Shown here: piece after piece, positions 63,781 to 64,000 of the stretch
Layout of the letters: every line of letters starts with the position of its first letter
Position numbering within the stretch: position 1 is the first letter of the stretch
DNA from: Laspinema olomoucense D3b
GTDB taxonomy: Bacteria > Cyanobacteriota > Cyanobacteriia > Cyanobacteriales > Laspinemataceae
Assembly (NCBI RefSeq): GCF_025370785.1
Contig: NZ_JAMXFA010000005.1
Coordinates: 173,508-237,507, forward strand
Direction: 5' to 3'
DNA length: 64,000 bases
Position numbers and translations under genes: made by a program
Notes under the pieces: generated by a model
What the model was told of the DNA's origin: nothing
Seen by the model: the letters and a program-made list of their open reading frames with translations, nothing else
The model's database searches: none

Positions 63781-64000
63781 CAGTTCATTGAACGCAAGTT
63801 GACATCTTTCATTGTGCCAGATCCCACCCCGTGCCATCGGGAACCGTTCAGGGTTCCGTCCATCCGCCTGATTTCACCCCTGGCCCCAACTAACTGCACC
63901 TCCGGTCCCCTCCCCTTGCTAAAGCTATGCGTTACTCGCATCTTTCTTAACAATTGATGAGCGTTCGCTCACCCCTTATGCGTCCCTCGTTACCTCTTGT

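Overview
The window comes from a cyanobacterium. The palindrome GCGATCGC (HIP1) recurs throughout, there is a gene for the small cytochrome b6f subunit PetL, and many genes belong to cyanobacterial families (DUF2103, DUF6737, zinc-ribbon/Ser-Thr kinases, cyanobacterial MNT/Uma2/PIN modules). The number of multi-PAS sensor proteins and the intergenic repeats suggest a filamentous Oscillatoriales-type organism; that last step is inference.

Layout. 1-3.8 kb: a partial HAD-type gene, a NurA nuclease, XseB, a truncated IS630-type ORF, a DUF2103 protein and ClpS. 4.2-10.4 kb: signalling genes on the minus strand (receiver/adenylate cyclase, a six-PAS histidine kinase, a receiver). 10.8-14.7 kb: a betaine/choline-type ABC importer operon and an MFS transporter. 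15-19 kb: petL, aroB, a TerB-like protein and an HNH protein. 19.0-20.1 kb: a complete IS630-family element, then a GST-like gene.

The most unusual part is 21.2-28.8 kb. A sigma70-type promoter precedes an array of 29 tRNA genes for 19 amino acids (no Cys), ending in a GNAT gene. A second promoter precedes a small possibly beta-grasp protein, five tandem structured RNA units, a Ro60/Rsr-like TROVE-VWA protein with a strong ribosome binding site, and a small HNH protein. Each RNA unit has ends that pair into a GC-rich helix, an internal loop with CCTAAC-like and (CUUG)ACUUG strands resembling the Ro-binding stem of Y RNAs, and an inserted tRNA-like cloverleaf. This is the architecture of bacterial Y-RNA-like (YrlA) RNAs. 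A sixth unit sits inside the tRNA array at 23.55-23.79 kb. It has the same stem signature but, instead of a tRNA, carries a module closely resembling the 58-nt L11-binding/GTPase-associated centre of 23S rRNA. The locus therefore looks like a Ro/Y-RNA system whose RNAs display translation-machinery mimics, next to a tRNA array that itself holds odd tRNAs (class I tRNAs with Leu anticodons, aberrant T loops).

29-38 kb: a secreted protein, membrane proteins, a GH65 phosphorylase/beta-phosphoglucomutase fusion, an AstE/AspA-type deacylase and a Uma2 protein with a substituted motif residue. 38.9-47.3 kb: a type I restriction-modification locus (hsdM, fic, hsdS, hsdR) interrupted by a patch of degenerate cargo flanked by a duplicated hsdS 3' end. 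47.3-47.8 kb: a 117-bp tandem repeat. 47.8-63.8 kb: a Ser/Thr kinase, an RsbQ-like hydrolase overlapping a PAS-GGDEF-EAL protein, a VOC protein with a serine recombinase, a histidine kinase, a GT39 glycosyltransferase, SurE and unknowns. A 9-bp minisatellite lies at 59.0-59.4 kb.
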